DNA of 64,000 nt from Polyangiaceae bacterium (GCA_025936045.1 JAICUB010000022.1:48478-112477); one strand, 5' to 3'. Counted from the stretch's first letter, positions 1 through 8,532 are shown. Numbers and translations: made by a program. Notes: a model not told the origin generated them from the sequence alone.

Positions 1-145
1 CGCGCGCTGCCGGCTCGGCCCAACCCGTCAGCCCGTCGAGTCCGGCGCCCCAGTCGGAGATGGAGCCGTCCCGCCGGACGAGGAGACTCGCTTCCTCGGG
101 CTCCGTGCCCCCCTCGAGCAATTCTCGGGGCATGGACGCAGTCAT
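1..145 (-). CDS. N-terminus of a PAS-domain protein, cut by the window edge
   Basis: Reading the minus strand from an ATG at 145 (second in-frame ATG at 133), the frame stays open to the window edge. After a short acidic lead it gives LVRRDGSISDWGAGLDGL, which has the look of the start of a PAS sensor domain (dG.I..W..g...l.G). PAS domains usually feed histidine kinases, diguanylate cyclases or response regulators, but the output domain lies outside the window. No clear ribosome binding site precedes either ATG. It is divergent from the ABC transporter operon at 239. The PAS call rests on about 30 residues, so it is moderate; the coding call is supported by strong third-position GC bias. Confidence 0.55.
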   Translation of the reverse strand, partial: MTASMPRELLEGGTEPEEASLLVRRDGSISDWGAGLDGLTGWAEPAAR

Positions 146-238
146 CGCGAGCACAAACTACACCGAAACACTCCGTCTTTGGACGTTTTGTGAGTTCGAG
201 CCCGCTTCTGCCTACAACCGCGGCGGGTGTAGTTCCGG

Positions 239-1198
239 GTGCGGCTAGACTCCGCCCCCGTGACTCCTTCGATTGCTTGCCGCGCCCTCGTGAAACGCTA
301 CGGGGAAAAGGTCGCGGTCGACGGGCTCGAGCTCGAGATCGCGACGGGCGAGTGCTTCGGTTTGCTCGGCCCGAACGGCGCGGGCAAGACGACCACGGTC
401 GAGATGATCGAAGGGCTCTACCGTCCCGACGCGGGCACGATCGAGCTCTTCGGCCTCGCGTGGGGCAAGGGGCACGATCGGGAAATCAAGGAGCGGTTCG
501 GGGTGCAGCTCCAGGAAACGCAGCTCGCCGACAAACTCAGCGTCGCCGAGGTGCTCCGGCTCTTCCGCTCGTTTTATCGCAAGGGCCGCGACGTGAACGA
601 GCTCATCGAGCTCCTCGCGCTGGAGGAGGAACGCGACCGTTACTTCTCGCGGCTCTCGGGCGGGCAGAAGCAGCGCGTCGCCCTCGGCTGCGCGCTCGTC
701 GGCGATCCGGAGCTCCTCTTCTTGGACGAGCCGACCACGGGGCTCGATCCGCGCGCGCGCAAATCACTCTGGGAAATCGTCGAGCGCTATCGCGAAGGCG
801 GGCGCAGCGTGCTGCTCACGACGCACTACATGGAGGAAGCTGCCGCCTTGTGCGATCGGGTCGCGGTGATGGATCAGGGTAAAATCATCGCGCTCGACAC
901 GCCGCGCTCGCTGGTCGACAGCCTCGGAATGGTGCAGTTCGTCGAGTTCGACGTGGCGCGCCCGCTCGAGGAAGCCCCGCTCTCCGCGCTGCCGAGCGTC
1001 GCCGCCGTGACGAACCGCGGACAGCATTACCGGCTGCGCGTCGATCGGAGTCTCGCCGCGCTCACGAGCGTGCTCGGCGAGCTCGAGCGCCAGAACGTGC
1101 AGCCCATCGGCTTGAGCACGCACCAAGCCACGCTCGACGACGTCTTCCTACATCTCACGGGTCGTGCGCTCGGGCGCGAGCACACGGAGGCGGCATGA
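239..1198 (+). CDS. ABC transporter ATP-binding protein (drug/antibiotic exporter type)
   Basis: Nucleotide-binding subunit of an ABC-2 type exporter. Walker A is GPNGAGKTT at residues 44-52, the Q-loop lies near residue 92, the signature LSGGQ is at 139-143, Walker B LLFLDEP at 159-165, and the H-loop histidine is in TTHYMEEA near 196. The roughly 100-residue C-terminal extension is typical of the CcmA/DrrA/NatA class that drives export of drugs or lipids with a separate permease. The listed start is GTG 239; a second GTG at 260 (giving TPSIACRALV) fits the family start better, and neither has a clear Shine-Dalgarno. It overlaps the permease gene by the ATGA tetranucleotide, so the two are translationally coupled. 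Confidence 0.92.
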   Translation: MRLDSAPVTPSIACRALVKRYGEKVAVDGLELEIATGECFGLLGPNGAGKTTTVEMIEGLYRPDAGTIELFGLAWGKGHDREIKERFGVQLQETQLADKLSVAEVLRLFRSFYRKGRDVNELIELLALEEERDRYFSRLSGGQKQRVALGCALVGDPELLFLDEPTTGLDPRARKSLWEIVERYREGGRSVLLTTHYMEEAAALCDRVAVMDQGKIIALDTPRSLVDSLGMVQFVEFDVARPLEEAPLSALPSVAAVTNRGQHYRLRVDRSLAALTSVLGELERQNVQPIGLSTHQATLDDVFLHLTGRALGREHTEAA

Positions 1199-2235
1199 GC
1201 GCGGCGCCGCACCCGCTGACCGAGCTCGTGAAGGCGCGGCTGCGCGAGTTCCTGCGCCAACCCGGCTACGTGTTTTGGGTCTTCGGGTTCCCGCTCTTGC
1301 TCGCCGTCGGGCTCGGCATCGCCTTTCGCGAACGCGCGCCGGAGCTGCCGCGCATCGTGGTCGTCGCCGAGGCCGATCCGGCGGCGAGCCGGGCGCTCTT
1401 CGCGAGCAAGGAGCTCGTCGCCGAACGCTTGCCGCGCGCAGAGGCCGAGCGCGCGCTCGCGCGCACCAAGGTGGACCTCTTGGTGGAGCCGAACCCCGGC
1501 GGCGGCGTGACCCTGCGCTTCGATCCAGCGCAAGAGCGCTCGCGCCTCGCGCGCGCGCTGACCGAAGACGTGCTCGAACGTGCGGCGGGACGCAAAAACC
1601 TCGTCTCGGTGCGCGAGCGCGCGGTGTCGGAGGTCGGCTCGCGCTACGTGGATTTCCTGTTGCCCGGGCTGATCGGATTAAACCTCATGGGCAGCAGCAT
1701 GTGGGGCATCGGCTCCAACCTCGTGCTCGCGCGCAAGCGCCGCCTGCTGCGCCGCTACGCCGTGACGCCCATGCGTCACAGCCATTTCTTGCTGGCCTAC
1801 TTCTTCTCGCGCTCGATCTTCCTCGCGCTCGAGCTCACGCTGCTGGTCGGATTCGGCAAGGTCATCTTCGGCACCACGATCCAGGGCAACCCGCTCGACG
1901 TGTTCGTGCTCGGCGCGATCGGCGCCGCCTCCTTTGCCGGCATCAGCCTGATCGTCGGCGCGCGGCTCGACAACACCGAGGTCGCGAACGGCTGGATGAA
2001 TTTCGTGATGCTCCCGATGTGGATCCTCTCGGGCTCGTTCTTCTCCTACGAGCGCTTCCCGACCTGGCTCAAATTGCCGATTCGCCTACTGCCGCTCACC
2101 GCCGTGAACGACGCGCTGCGCGCGGTCTACAACGACGGCGCGTCGCTACTCGGCGTGGGCTTCGAGCTCGCGGTGCTCGTGACGTGGGGAGTCGTCGGCT
2201 TCGGTATCGCGCTGAAGACGTTCCGCTGGCAGTGA
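1195..2235 (+). CDS. ABC-2 type transporter permease
   Basis: Membrane partner of the preceding ATPase. It has one N-terminal transmembrane segment (around residues 20-45, WVFGFPLLLAVGLGIAF), then about 120 soluble residues, then five hydrophobic segments in the C-terminal half, the usual ABC-2 layout. The motif MLPMWILSGSFFSYERFP near residue 270 is characteristic of the family. The start codon overlaps the ATPase stop by 4 nt (ATGA). The substrate cannot be told from sequence; export of a small amphiphile is the common role of such two-gene systems. The gene ends 28 nt before the convergent GAF-AraC regulator. Confidence 0.9.
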   Translation: MSAAPHPLTELVKARLREFLRQPGYVFWVFGFPLLLAVGLGIAFRERAPELPRIVVVAEADPAASRALFASKELVAERLPRAEAERALARTKVDLLVEPNPGGGVTLRFDPAQERSRLARALTEDVLERAAGRKNLVSVRERAVSEVGSRYVDFLLPGLIGLNLMGSSMWGIGSNLVLARKRRLLRRYAVTPMRHSHFLLAYFFSRSIFLALELTLLVGFGKVIFGTTIQGNPLDVFVLGAIGAASFAGISLIVGARLDNTEVANGWMNFVMLPMWILSGSFFSYERFPTWLKLPIRLLPLTAVNDALRAVYNDGASLLGVGFELAVLVTWGVVGFGIALKTFRWQ

Positions 2236-2263
2236 GCCCGATATGGGCCTGGGGCAGGGCCGG

Positions 2264-3145
2264 CTACGTCCGGCGGCGTGCCCAGTGGCCGCGCTCGCGC
2301 AAATAGGCGCGCGGCGTCGTGCCGCGGAGCGCGCGGAAAACGCGGTGGAACTGCGCGTAGCTGCCGAAGCCGGCCGCGAGCGCCGCCGCGAGGAGATTCT
2401 CCCCGCCGGCGTCGAGCAGCACCTGGAAGCGCTCGAGCCGCAGGCGGTTACGGTACTCGACGAGCGACATGCCCATCTCGACCTTGAAGACGCGGGCGAG
2501 GCGGCTCAGACTGATGTCGAGCGTCGCGGCCAGATCCTTTCCGCCGAGCGACGGGTCCTTCGCGAGCAAGCGCACCGTTTGACGGACGAGCGGGTGGCCC
2601 GCGGGCGTGCGCGCGCCACGCTGCACGGCTTGGCCGTGCGTGAGGTCGAGCACCGTGCCGAGGAGCGAGCAAAGCACGGCGAGGCGCGACTGCTTCGCCG
2701 GATCCATCGGCTCGGCGTCGAGGCCCGTGTCGTTGAACAAGATGCCCATCGCCGAGCGCGCGGAGCGAATCGGAGTGCACACGACCCAGCCGCGCCCGAC
2801 GACCTTCGTCTCGTTCGTCTGCTGCACGACGATGGGGCAATTGTCCATCATCGTGAAGGGCATGCCGTGCGCAGCCCGCCGGAAGCACTCCTTGTCGTTC
2901 TCCCCGAAGTCGTACATGACGTGGTGCTCGTCCACGAGGTGACCCTCGAGGTCGGTGCCCCAAGTGCCGAGCATCAGGTTACGCGGCGCGTCGAGCAGGA
3001 AGATACCGACGCGCTTCAGACCGATGCGCTCGAGCGCGATCTCCGCGGCGCCCTTCAGCATGGCGTCCACGTCGTCGAGCAAGAGGAGCTCGTCGAAGGC
3101 CGCGATGAGCGAGCTCAGCTCCTCCGGCGCCGCGCTATCGAGCAT
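2264..3145 (-). CDS. GAF-domain AraC-family transcriptional regulator
   Basis: One-component regulator. Residues about 20-170 look like a GAF sensor (ALERIGLKRVGIFLLDAPRN... GILFNDTGLDAEPMD), followed by an AraC-type double helix-turn-helix over the last 110 residues (DLAATLDISLSRLARVFK and AAGFGSYAQFHRVFRALRG then TPRAYL). The frame is open upstream to a TTG at 3445, but those extra 100 residues are Pro/Ala-rich and non-conserved in character, so the ATG at 3145 is preferred, giving 293 residues. It faces the ABC operon tail to tail, so its target is unknown; its own upstream region is the long spacer before 3554. Confidence 0.8.
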   Translation of the reverse strand: MLDSAAPEELSSLIAAFDELLLLDDVDAMLKGAAEIALERIGLKRVGIFLLDAPRNLMLGTWGTDLEGHLVDEHHVMYDFGENDKECFRRAAHGMPFTMMDNCPIVVQQTNETKVVGRGWVVCTPIRSARSAMGILFNDTGLDAEPMDPAKQSRLAVLCSLLGTVLDLTHGQAVQRGARTPAGHPLVRQTVRLLAKDPSLGGKDLAATLDISLSRLARVFKVEMGMSLVEYRNRLRLERFQVLLDAGGENLLAAALAAGFGSYAQFHRVFRALRGTTPRAYLRERGHWARRRT

Positions 3146-3553
3146 GGCTGGCTCGGGGGTGTCGGACCCGAGGATCAATGCCCAATCCACGCGTCTACGG
3201 AGAGCCACGACCTTACGTGATCCGTACCACGGGGCGCTGGGAATCGTGCGAAGGGCCGTACCCGAAATGGCCTCCGCGTTCGGCCACGGCTCCGGAATCA
3301 CGTTTTCCACGGTGCTGTCAGGCCTTTTAGGCGAACCGGGCGCCGTCTGGGAAGCTGCGGAGGGCGCGCGGGGGTCCAGGTCCAGTGCAAGGTGGGCCAA
3401 TGAAGAAGCATTCCCGCAACTCGGCTGCCCGATCGCGACTTTCAACTTCTCCTACCTGCCGGCCGCCGGGCGCAGAGGCGGCCGAACCATTCCGCCTCGA
3501 GTCGTGCCCGCCTTGGACACCGCCTCCGCGCTCGGCAGCCCGCCGTGATTACA
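3146..3553. other. Intergenic region without a recognised gene
   Basis: About 400 bp between the GAF-AraC regulator (minus strand) and the repeated element upstream of the lipoprotein at 3809. The minus strand stays open to a TTG at 3445 as an apparent extension of the regulator, with low-complexity translation. I see no convincing promoter, RNA or small gene. Confidence 0.4.
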
Positions 3554-3696
3554 CCGGGGACCACTCGCATCGATCGTGAATTTTGGAGCCCCACTTGGGT
3601 GAGGTCCGCAAAATTCACTAGCTTTTGGCGTGGTCTGTCCCGTCGGTACTTTCCTGTTTCGATACACCCAAGCGAGCTTGGGTGTAGAAAAGTACC
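3554..3696 (+). promoter_or_regulatory. Repeated structured leader element, copy 1
   Basis: One of three related 140-155 bp elements. Parts in order: CCGGGGACCAC (3554); a perfect 10-bp inverted repeat GTGAATTTTG/CAAAATTCAC (3576-3585 with 3609-3618); a conserved joint with GTGGTCTGTCCCG able to pair back to the opening CGGGGACCAC; and a second hairpin whose outer arms GGTACTTT/AAAGTACC (3645-3652, 3689-3696) enclose an 11-bp perfect stem TACACCCAAGC/GCTTGGGTGTA with a GA loop (3663-3686). A further GC hairpin (AGCCCCG/CGGGGCT, 3698-3718) follows. The element ends 112 nt before the lipoprotein start at 3809. Function is inferred from repeat position, orientation and pairing only. Confidence 0.7.
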
Positions 3697-3808
3697 AAGC
3701 CCCGCGAAAACCGGGGCTCGTCGCGATCGGTTCTCGATTCATCGGTCCTTTGGCATTCCCGGCAGTGGGCGATCGGTTCCATACTGCGCAGGAAGTCACG
3801 GCACGCAC

Positions 3809-4942
3809 ATGATGAACTCCCGGAGTCGATACCGCATCTGGCGCGGAGGCATCGCAATGCTCGCCACGGGCTGCTGCGCTCTGCTCGCGTGTTCGAGCAA
3901 CGACAATTCTGGCGGCGACGGCGCCGGGGGTATGGGCCCGGGCAGCGGAGGCTCTGTGAGCAGCGCCGGCGCCGGTGCGAAGGGCGGAGGGGCTGGGACC
4001 GGCGGCACCACGGGCGGCACCGGTGGATCGGGAGGGACGGGTGGCGCCACGATGGCGGGCACCGGTGCGAGCGGCGGCAGCGGCGGTATCGGCAACGGTG
4101 GCAGCGGCACGGCAGGCGCGAACAACGGCGGCGCGCCGGCCACGGGCGGCTCCGGCGGCAAGGCAGCGGCGGGTGCGCCGGGCGGCGGTGCGCCAGGAGC
4201 GGGCTCGGGTGGCGCGAACGGCGGCAGCGCGGGCGCGAGCGGCGGCAGCGCCGGTGCGGCGGGCGGCGGCTCGGCAGGCGCACCCACGGGCGGCATGGCC
4301 GGGAGCGCGGGCGGCTCTTCGACCGCGAATTACACGTGCACCGAGGTGATCGGCATCGACAGCACGAACGAATGGTACACGGCCGGCTTCGAGACGTACG
4401 TGCCCGACGGCAAGTGGCAGCTCCTCTACCACCACCCCGGCTACGTCGAGGACTGGGGCGTCGCTTCGGACGACGTGTGGAAAACGCCCACGTCGACGGT
4501 GACGACCAACGCGCCGACGCTGCTATCGCCCTGCACCACGAATTCGAACAACCCCGACCGCGTCATTTACAACATCTTCGTCGACGGTGGCGATTCGAGC
4601 ATCACCAACAAGGCCGCGTATGCCACGGGCCTCGCCAACGTCGTCACGCAGATCAAAGCGCACTACTCGAACGTGAAGCGTATCGACCTTTTGACGATGA
4701 CGCGCGCGCCGATGAACGTGGCCTGTAGCTCGAGCAACGCCGCGGGCAGCATGATCCCTCAGTACGAGGACGACGCGGTGCAGATGGAGGTGTCGAGCGG
4801 GACGCCCGCGGTGGTGGCAAGCCCGCCGTTTTTCGTGATGGCTTGCAGCGATTTCGACAGCACGGGTGGTCCGCACTTCAGCGACGCCGGCAAGACCAAC
4901 GCGGCGAAGCTCTACGGCATGTATTACGCCTCCGAGCCGTGA
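3809..4942 (+). CDS. Secreted lipoprotein with Gly-rich linker and SGNH-like C-terminal domain
   Basis: Starts MMNSRSRYR and has a signal peptide ending in the lipobox LLAC|SSND near residue 30, then about 140 residues of Gly/Ala/Ser/Thr linker, then a 200-residue domain. That domain opens with EVIGIDSTNEWYTAGFE and closes with GGPHFSDAGKTNAAKLYG, resembling block I and the terminal D..H block of SGNH hydrolases, but the canonical GDS is not intact, so the enzyme assignment is weak. It is the first gene downstream of repeat copy 1 and precedes the DUF4861-isomerase-KduD genes by 69 nt, so it probably belongs to the same carbohydrate locus. An upstream in-frame extension to 3545 runs through the repeat and is not believed. 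Confidence 0.8.
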   Translation: MMNSRSRYRIWRGGIAMLATGCCALLACSSNDNSGGDGAGGMGPGSGGSVSSAGAGAKGGGAGTGGTTGGTGGSGGTGGATMAGTGASGGSGGIGNGGSGTAGANNGGAPATGGSGGKAAAGAPGGGAPGAGSGGANGGSAGASGGSAGAAGGGSAGAPTGGMAGSAGGSSTANYTCTEVIGIDSTNEWYTAGFETYVPDGKWQLLYHHPGYVEDWGVASDDVWKTPTSTVTTNAPTLLSPCTTNSNNPDRVIYNIFVDGGDSSITNKAAYATGLANVVTQIKAHYSNVKRIDLLTMTRAPMNVACSSSNAAGSMIPQYEDDAVQMEVSSGTPAVVASPPFFVMACSDFDSTGGPHFSDAGKTNAAKLYGMYYASEP

Positions 4943-5011
4943 CCGACCCTCGGCGCTTTTTCACGCTCTCGGTCGGCGCGTGAAGGGTGATAAAGAAGGG
5001 CTCGAAAAATC

Positions 5012-6445
5012 ATGACCACTTCGGATCCGATGCGGACGTTCGCTCGCTCTGTCTTCGCGCCGATTCTGCTCGTCGCCTGCGGCTCGCCGCCGGAAGCCGT
5101 GTGCCCGGTCGGGCCGGCAACGGCTCCGTCCGCCGCCGTTGCCGCAGCGTCGTCGAGCTCCACGCCGGCCTTCGCGGTGCCCGCCGCGCCGCCCGCGCCC
5201 GCGACACCCGACGTGATCATCGTGAGCGTGACGAACCCGGCCTCGTTCGCACGCACGAAGGAGAGCATCACGCTCACGCAAGCCGAGCTGAAGCAGGTCG
5301 CGCCTTCACTCGAGCTGAAAAAGACGCTCGTCCTCGACGCGACGGGCGCGCCGGTGCTCTCGCAAATCCTGGCGACGAGCGCGGGGGCCGAGCCGAGTGA
5401 GCTGGTTTTTCAGGCTGATTTGAGCGCCGGCGAGACGAAGTCGTTTCGGCTCCGCGCGGGCGAGCGCAAGTTGCCGCCGACGTCGGCCTATCAGGTGTAC
5501 GGCCGCTTCGTGCGTGAACGCCACGACGACTTCGCGTGGGAAAACGACCTCGTCGCGCACCGCATGTACGGGCCCGACCTCGAAACCACGAAGAAGGAGC
5601 CGCTCGTGTCGAGCGGCATCGACGTGTGGGCGAAGCGCGTGCCGCGGCTGCTCGTCAACGAGTGGTACATGACGGACGACTATCACCAGGATCACGGCGA
5701 CGGCGCCGACTTCTACTCCGTCGGCAAGACGCGCGGCTGCGGCGGGGACGGCTTCTGGGTCAAAGACAAGCTCTCCGTCTCCCGCAATTTCACGACCTCG
5801 CGCGTGCTCGCGAACGGCCCGATCCGCTTGGTTTTCGAGCTGGATTACGCGCCGTGGGACGCCGGCGGCACCAGGGTCGGCGAGACCAAGCGCGTCACGC
5901 TCGACGCCGGCTCGTTCTTCAACCGCTTCGAGAGCACGTTCAGCGCCAAGAAGCCGCTGTCCGTCGCCGTCGGCATCGCTAAGCACGCGGGCGCCACGGA
6001 AGCCGTCGATGCGGCGACCGCGTCGATGCGCGTGTGGGAGCCTGCCGACCACCAAGAGGGCAATTACGGCTGCGCCGTGGTGCTGCCGCCCGGTAGCACC
6101 GGTACGGAGAAGCAGACGGACGACAATTACCTCCTCGTCACGACGTCGAAAGCGGGCGAGCCGCTGCGTTACTACGTGGGCTCCACGTGGGACCGCGCCG
6201 GGCACGTGACGAGCGCCGAGGCGTGGGCCGACACGATTCGGAAGTTCGACGCGCGGCTCGCGGCGCCGCTCAAGGTCGCGCTCGCGGCCGGTCCCGGCGC
6301 GACACCGCCCGCGGCCGCACCCGCGGCGCCCACGCCGAGCGCCGCACCCGCACCGAATGCGGCGCCCGCGCCGAGCCACGCCGCGCCCGCACCCACGGCG
6401 ACGCACGCCCCGCCGGCAGTCGCCGCGCCACCCGCGCAGCGCTAG
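5012..6445 (+). CDS. DUF4861-family exported protein
   Basis: Exported protein with a lipobox-like LLVACG near residue 23, an Ala/Pro/Ser-rich spacer to about residue 70, and a 350-residue domain with YGRFVRERHDDFAWENDLVAHRMYGP and ...HQDHGDGADFYSVGKTRGCGGDGFW, which I recognise as the DUF4861 type. Such proteins commonly sit beside pectin and uronate catabolic genes, and here the isomerase gene starts 11 nt downstream. The last 60 residues are an Ala/Pro repeat tail. A second ATG at 5030 would give a more compact signal peptide (MRTFARSVFAPILLVACG); the start is uncertain between the two. The biochemical activity is not known to me. Confidence 0.8.
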   Translation: MTTSDPMRTFARSVFAPILLVACGSPPEAVCPVGPATAPSAAVAAASSSSTPAFAVPAAPPAPATPDVIIVSVTNPASFARTKESITLTQAELKQVAPSLELKKTLVLDATGAPVLSQILATSAGAEPSELVFQADLSAGETKSFRLRAGERKLPPTSAYQVYGRFVRERHDDFAWENDLVAHRMYGPDLETTKKEPLVSSGIDVWAKRVPRLLVNEWYMTDDYHQDHGDGADFYSVGKTRGCGGDGFWVKDKLSVSRNFTTSRVLANGPIRLVFELDYAPWDAGGTRVGETKRVTLDAGSFFNRFESTFSAKKPLSVAVGIAKHAGATEAVDAATASMRVWEPADHQEGNYGCAVVLPPGSTGTEKQTDDNYLLVTTSKAGEPLRYYVGSTWDRAGHVTSAEAWADTIRKFDARLAAPLKVALAAGPGATPPAAAPAAPTPSAAPAPNAAPAPSHAAPAPTATHAPPAVAAPPAQR

Positions 6446-6456
6446 GCTCCGACGCC

Positions 6457-7302
6457 ATGATGAACGCCGTAAGCCTCGACAAAAAGCAGCTGATTTTCTC
6501 GGGCACCGCGTCCAAGCGCGGGCGCTTCGCGTCCGTCACGCCGAAGAACTCGAGTCTCGCGCACCTCGGCTACGCGCGCATCCGGCTCGGCGCCGACGAG
6601 CCGCGCGTCGCGTTCGAGACGGGCGAGCGCGAGACGGCGTTCATCGTCATGCAGGGCGCGTGCGACGTCCGCGTGAACGGCGAGCGTTACGAGCTCGGCA
6701 CGCACGACGGCATGTACATCCCGCGCGGCTCGAGCGTCGAGGTGTCGTGCAAGGAAGAGCTCGACATCGTCGAATGTTCCGCGGACGTGACGGGCGACTA
6801 CCCGTTGCAAATCGTGCGCTACGCGGACGTGAAGCAAGACCCCGCGCTGAAGTTCACCGCCGGCGGCAACGCCACCACGCGCGACCTCAACATCATCATC
6901 GGGAAGAACGTGCAGGCCGGCCGCCTACTGGCCGGCTTCACGCGTTCGGCGCCGGGTAACTGGACGAGCTGGCCTCCCCACGAGCACACGAAGCTGCTCG
7001 AAGAGCTCTACGTCTATTTCGACATGCCCGCCCCCGCCTTCGGCATCCAGCTCGTTTACACCGAGCCGGAGCGGCCCGAATTCGCGAGCGTCGTGCGCGA
7101 CGGGGACGCGGTGCTCATGCCTGCCGGCTATCACCCGAACGTGGCCGCACCCGGGCACAGCATCAATTTCATCTGGATGATGGCGGCGCACCGCGAAGTC
7201 GAGGATCGGCAGTTCGGCGTCGTGAACGTGCAGCCAGGCTTCGATCAAGCGGGCTCGGGACTCGAAGCAAGTCAGAAGCCCGCGGCGAGCGACGCACGAT
7301 GA
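6457..7302 (+). CDS. KduI/IolB-family deoxyuronate isomerase
   Basis: Double-cupin isomerase of 281 residues. The metal site is visible as WPPHEHTKLLEE (His175, His177, Glu182) and GYHP (His226), matching the His/His/Glu/His zinc set of the family. Local sequence (GNWTSWPPHEH, DGDAVLMPAGYHPNVAAPG) is closer to IolB, the 5-deoxy-glucuronate isomerase, than to E. coli KduI, but the immediate neighbour is kduD and the upstream gene is DUF4861. The most likely role here is therefore the 5-keto-4-deoxyuronate isomerisation step of pectin breakdown. Its stop overlaps the kduD start (ATGA), so the two are coupled. Two consecutive ATGs (6457, 6460) are possible starts. Confidence 0.88.
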   Translation: MMNAVSLDKKQLIFSGTASKRGRFASVTPKNSSLAHLGYARIRLGADEPRVAFETGERETAFIVMQGACDVRVNGERYELGTHDGMYIPRGSSVEVSCKEELDIVECSADVTGDYPLQIVRYADVKQDPALKFTAGGNATTRDLNIIIGKNVQAGRLLAGFTRSAPGNWTSWPPHEHTKLLEELYVYFDMPAPAFGIQLVYTEPERPEFASVVRDGDAVLMPAGYHPNVAAPGHSINFIWMMAAHREVEDRQFGVVNVQPGFDQAGSGLEASQKPAASDAR

Positions 7303-8069
7303 GCACGGACGGCCTGAAGACGTTTCGGCTCGACGGCCAGCGCGCGCTCGTGACGGGGGCGTCGAAGGGCATCGGAGCGGCCATCGCGCTCGCGCTCGCG
7401 GAAGCGGGCGCCGACGTCGCGTGCCACGGCAACAGCCGCGCGCCGGACGAAACGGCGGAGCGGGTGCGCGCCCTCGGCCGGCAAGCGCTCGCGGTTCGCG
7501 GCGATCTCGGGTCGCGCGAGGCCGCGCCGGCCATCGTGGAGGCGACGCTGGCGAAGTTCGAGCGCATCGACATTCTGGTGAACAACGCCGGCACGATCCG
7601 TCGCGCGCCGGCCGTCGAGTTTTCGGAAGCCGATTGGGACTTGGTGCTCGACGTCAACCTCCGCAGCGTGTTCCGGCTGTGTCAGCTCGCCGGTCGCGGC
7701 ATGCTGGAGCGCGGGCACGGCAAAATCGTGAACATCGCGTCCTTGCTCTCGTTTCAGGGCGGCATCACCGTGCCCGCGTACGCGGCGTCGAAGGGCGCCG
7801 TCGCGCAGCTCACCAAGGCGCTCTCGAACGAGTGGGCCGGCCGCGGCGTGAACGTGAACGCCATCGCGCCGGGCTACATCCGCACCGACAACACCGCCGC
7901 GCTTCAGGCCGACGAAACGCGCAATCGACAAATCCTCGAGCGCATCCCCGCGGGGCGCTGGGGCGACGTCGGGGATCTCACGGGCGCCGCCGTGTTCCTC
8001 GCCTCCCCGGCAAGCAACTACGTGAACGGGCACGTGCTCGCGGTCGACGGCGGTTGGCTCGGACGCTAG
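7299..8069 (+). CDS. kduD: 2-dehydro-3-deoxy-D-gluconate 5-dehydrogenase KduD
   Basis: Short-chain dehydrogenase of 256 residues. The cofactor motif TGASKGIG is at 19-26, NNAG at 95-98, the catalytic Ser near 148 and YAASK with Tyr161/Lys165. Stretches such as EFSEADWD, NIASLLSFQGGI, NVNAIAPGY and ERIPAGRWG are diagnostic of KduD rather than generic SDRs. The enzyme reduces 2,5-diketo-3-deoxygluconate to 2-keto-3-deoxygluconate in the cytoplasm, after the isomerase encoded just upstream. ATGA overlap with that gene. It ends 18 nt from the convergent MarR gene. Confidence 0.93.
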   Translation: MSTDGLKTFRLDGQRALVTGASKGIGAAIALALAEAGADVACHGNSRAPDETAERVRALGRQALAVRGDLGSREAAPAIVEATLAKFERIDILVNNAGTIRRAPAVEFSEADWDLVLDVNLRSVFRLCQLAGRGMLERGHGKIVNIASLLSFQGGITVPAYAASKGAVAQLTKALSNEWAGRGVNVNAIAPGYIRTDNTAALQADETRNRQILERIPAGRWGDVGDLTGAAVFLASPASNYVNGHVLAVDGGWLGR

Positions 8070-8087
8070 CGAAGCGCGCGGGCGACG

Positions 8088-8483
8088 TCAGGTCGCCCCA
8101 CGCTGTCCTTCCGCCACGCGCGTGCCGGCTTCGACGAGCGCAGCGGCAGCTTGCAAGAGCTTGTGACCCTTCTTGGTGACGAGCACGCGGTACGTCCGCC
8201 CCGTCACGTCGGAAGCGCGATCCACGAGACCCTCGGTCGCAAGCGTCTTCATGACCTGCGACACCGTCATGGCGTCGAGCTCGATGCGCTCGGCGACGGC
8301 GCGCTGACTCGGGGGAGTCTCGGCCTCGGCATTCAGCGCAGCGCACGCGTCGAGCACGAGCCATTGCGTGAGGGTCAGGTCGAGCGCGCGGAGCTCGCGC
8401 TCGACGGCTCGGCGCCAGCGCCACGCAGCCAAGTAATGGTCGAGGGCACGAAGGACGCGGCGTCCGTGAGCTTCGGGTTGCAA
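8088..8483 (-). CDS. MarR-family transcriptional regulator
   Basis: Winged-helix regulator of 131 residues with LDLTLTQWLVLDACAAL, then SQRAVAERIELDAMTVSQVMKTL (recognition helix), then the wing GLVDRASDVTGRTYRVLVTKKG. I place the start at TTG 8483 because AGGA lies 8 nt upstream and no ATG or GTG fits; the frame is open much further but that part is antisense to the lipoprotein gene at 8664. MarR proteins usually repress divergent genes in response to small aromatic or sugar-derived ligands. A striking AT-rich palindrome sits in the intergenic region at 8533-8554. The candidate targets are itself and the lipoprotein at 8664, and possibly the uronate genes. Confidence 0.85.
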   Translation of the reverse strand: MQPEAHGRRVLRALDHYLAAWRWRRAVERELRALDLTLTQWLVLDACAALNAEAETPPSQRAVAERIELDAMTVSQVMKTLATEGLVDRASDVTGRTYRVLVTKKGHKLLQAAAALVEAGTRVAEGQRGAT

Positions 8484-8532
8484 GACTGGGTTCCTGACGG
8501 GAGCTGAGGTGGTTTCGGCGTGCCGGAGTCGA

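Noticed and set aside
3146..3445. N-terminal extension of the GAF-AraC regulator from a TTG.
   Set aside because: The added 100 residues are Pro/Ala-rich with no domain, and an ATG at 3145 gives the family start.
3452..3712. Antisense reading through repeat copies 1 and 3 gives a shared peptide (like AWVYRNKKAPTGQTTPK).
   Set aside because: Copy 2 has an in-frame stop (TAA) at the same place, changes fall at all codon positions, and base-pairing explains the conservation better.
4960..4984. Hairpin TTCACGC/GCGTGAA after the lipoprotein at 3809.
   Set aside because: Weak stem with an 11-nt loop and no T-run on the correct side; not enough for a terminator call.
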